Assembly (NCBI RefSeq): GCF_035556095.1
Contig: NZ_DATMFT010000026.1
Coordinates: forward strand, 62,001 to 126,000
Direction: 5' to 3'
DNA from: Parapedobacter sp035556095
GTDB lineage: Bacteria > Bacteroidota > Bacteroidia > Sphingobacteriales > Sphingobacteriaceae
Length of the DNA stretch: 64,000 nt
Made by a program: the position numbers and the translations under genes. The notes beneath the pieces were generated by a model. The model worked only from the letters and a program-made list of their open reading frames with translations, did not search any database and had not been told where the DNA came from. This document shows, one piece after another, positions 63,968 to 64,000 of the stretch (positions within the stretch are counted from its first letter, which is position 1; each line of letters begins with the position of its first letter).

Positions 63968-64000
63968 TCTTTTGTAAAGGTTATGGTATACCGGAGACCT

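Noticed and set aside
1..64000. CRISPR arrays, rRNA genes and intact insertion sequences
   Set aside because: No regularly spaced repeats, rRNA sequence or intact transposase gene were seen; the only mobile-element trace is the decayed reverse transcriptase near 2000.

Overview
The window is a chromosomal segment of a Bacteroidota bacterium, most likely in the Sphingobacteriaceae (Pedobacter/Parapedobacter-like). This rests on two SusC/SusD pairs, Bacteroidota-type promoters (TTTG, about 19-21 nt, then TAnnTTTG), lipobox proteins in the Sus clusters, and MacB-like permeases of about 800 residues. Base composition is near 50% GC. The family-level placement is an inference.

Layout. 1-2400: the tail of an unidentified gene, an acyl-CoA dehydrogenase, a tRNA-Val(GAC) with a textbook promoter, and a decayed group II intron reverse transcriptase. 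2446-14504 (minus strand): a first glycan-utilisation cluster, transcribed susC, susD, a DUF4959/DUF5000-type lipoprotein, a DUF4998/LamG-type lipoprotein, then a 1287-residue DUF6807-dehydrogenase-HEAT-cytochrome c fusion. 15138-24601 (plus strand): HrpB helicase, M3 peptidase, an FG-GAP protein with a haem motif, an ABC permease without an ATPase, and a small PNPOx-fold protein. A SulP anion transporter follows on the minus strand.

26452-45023: a second, well-delimited utilisation locus. A LacI-family regulator lies beside two identical-core palindromes (GAATACGTATTC) just upstream of susC2. From there nine genes run on the minus strand: susC, susD, a sodium:solute symporter, a ceramidase-like enzyme, a six-hairpin-type protein, an AGE epimerase, a GH43-like propeller enzyme, murQ, and a second ceramidase-like protein that carries an inserted propeller. 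The run ends in a clear terminator. A divergent GH20 hexosaminidase of lower GC completes the locus. murQ, the AGE epimerase and GH20 point to N-acetylated amino sugars (GlcNAc/ManNAc/MurNAc-containing material) as the substrate class. No sugar kinase is visible.

45183-61895: a two-gene Tc (toxin complex, ABC-toxin) locus. One gene encodes a 2629-residue TcB-TcC fusion (SpvB, VCBS, RHS shell) ending in an unrecognised 543-residue cargo. The second, 33 bp downstream, encodes a 2929-residue TcA-type pore/injector subunit. This is the most striking system in the window. 62126-63967: a GH110-like beta-helix galactosidase, whose terminator hairpin is nearly identical to the one closing the second utilisation operon.

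All function calls come from reading motifs and known family features. No database search was run.
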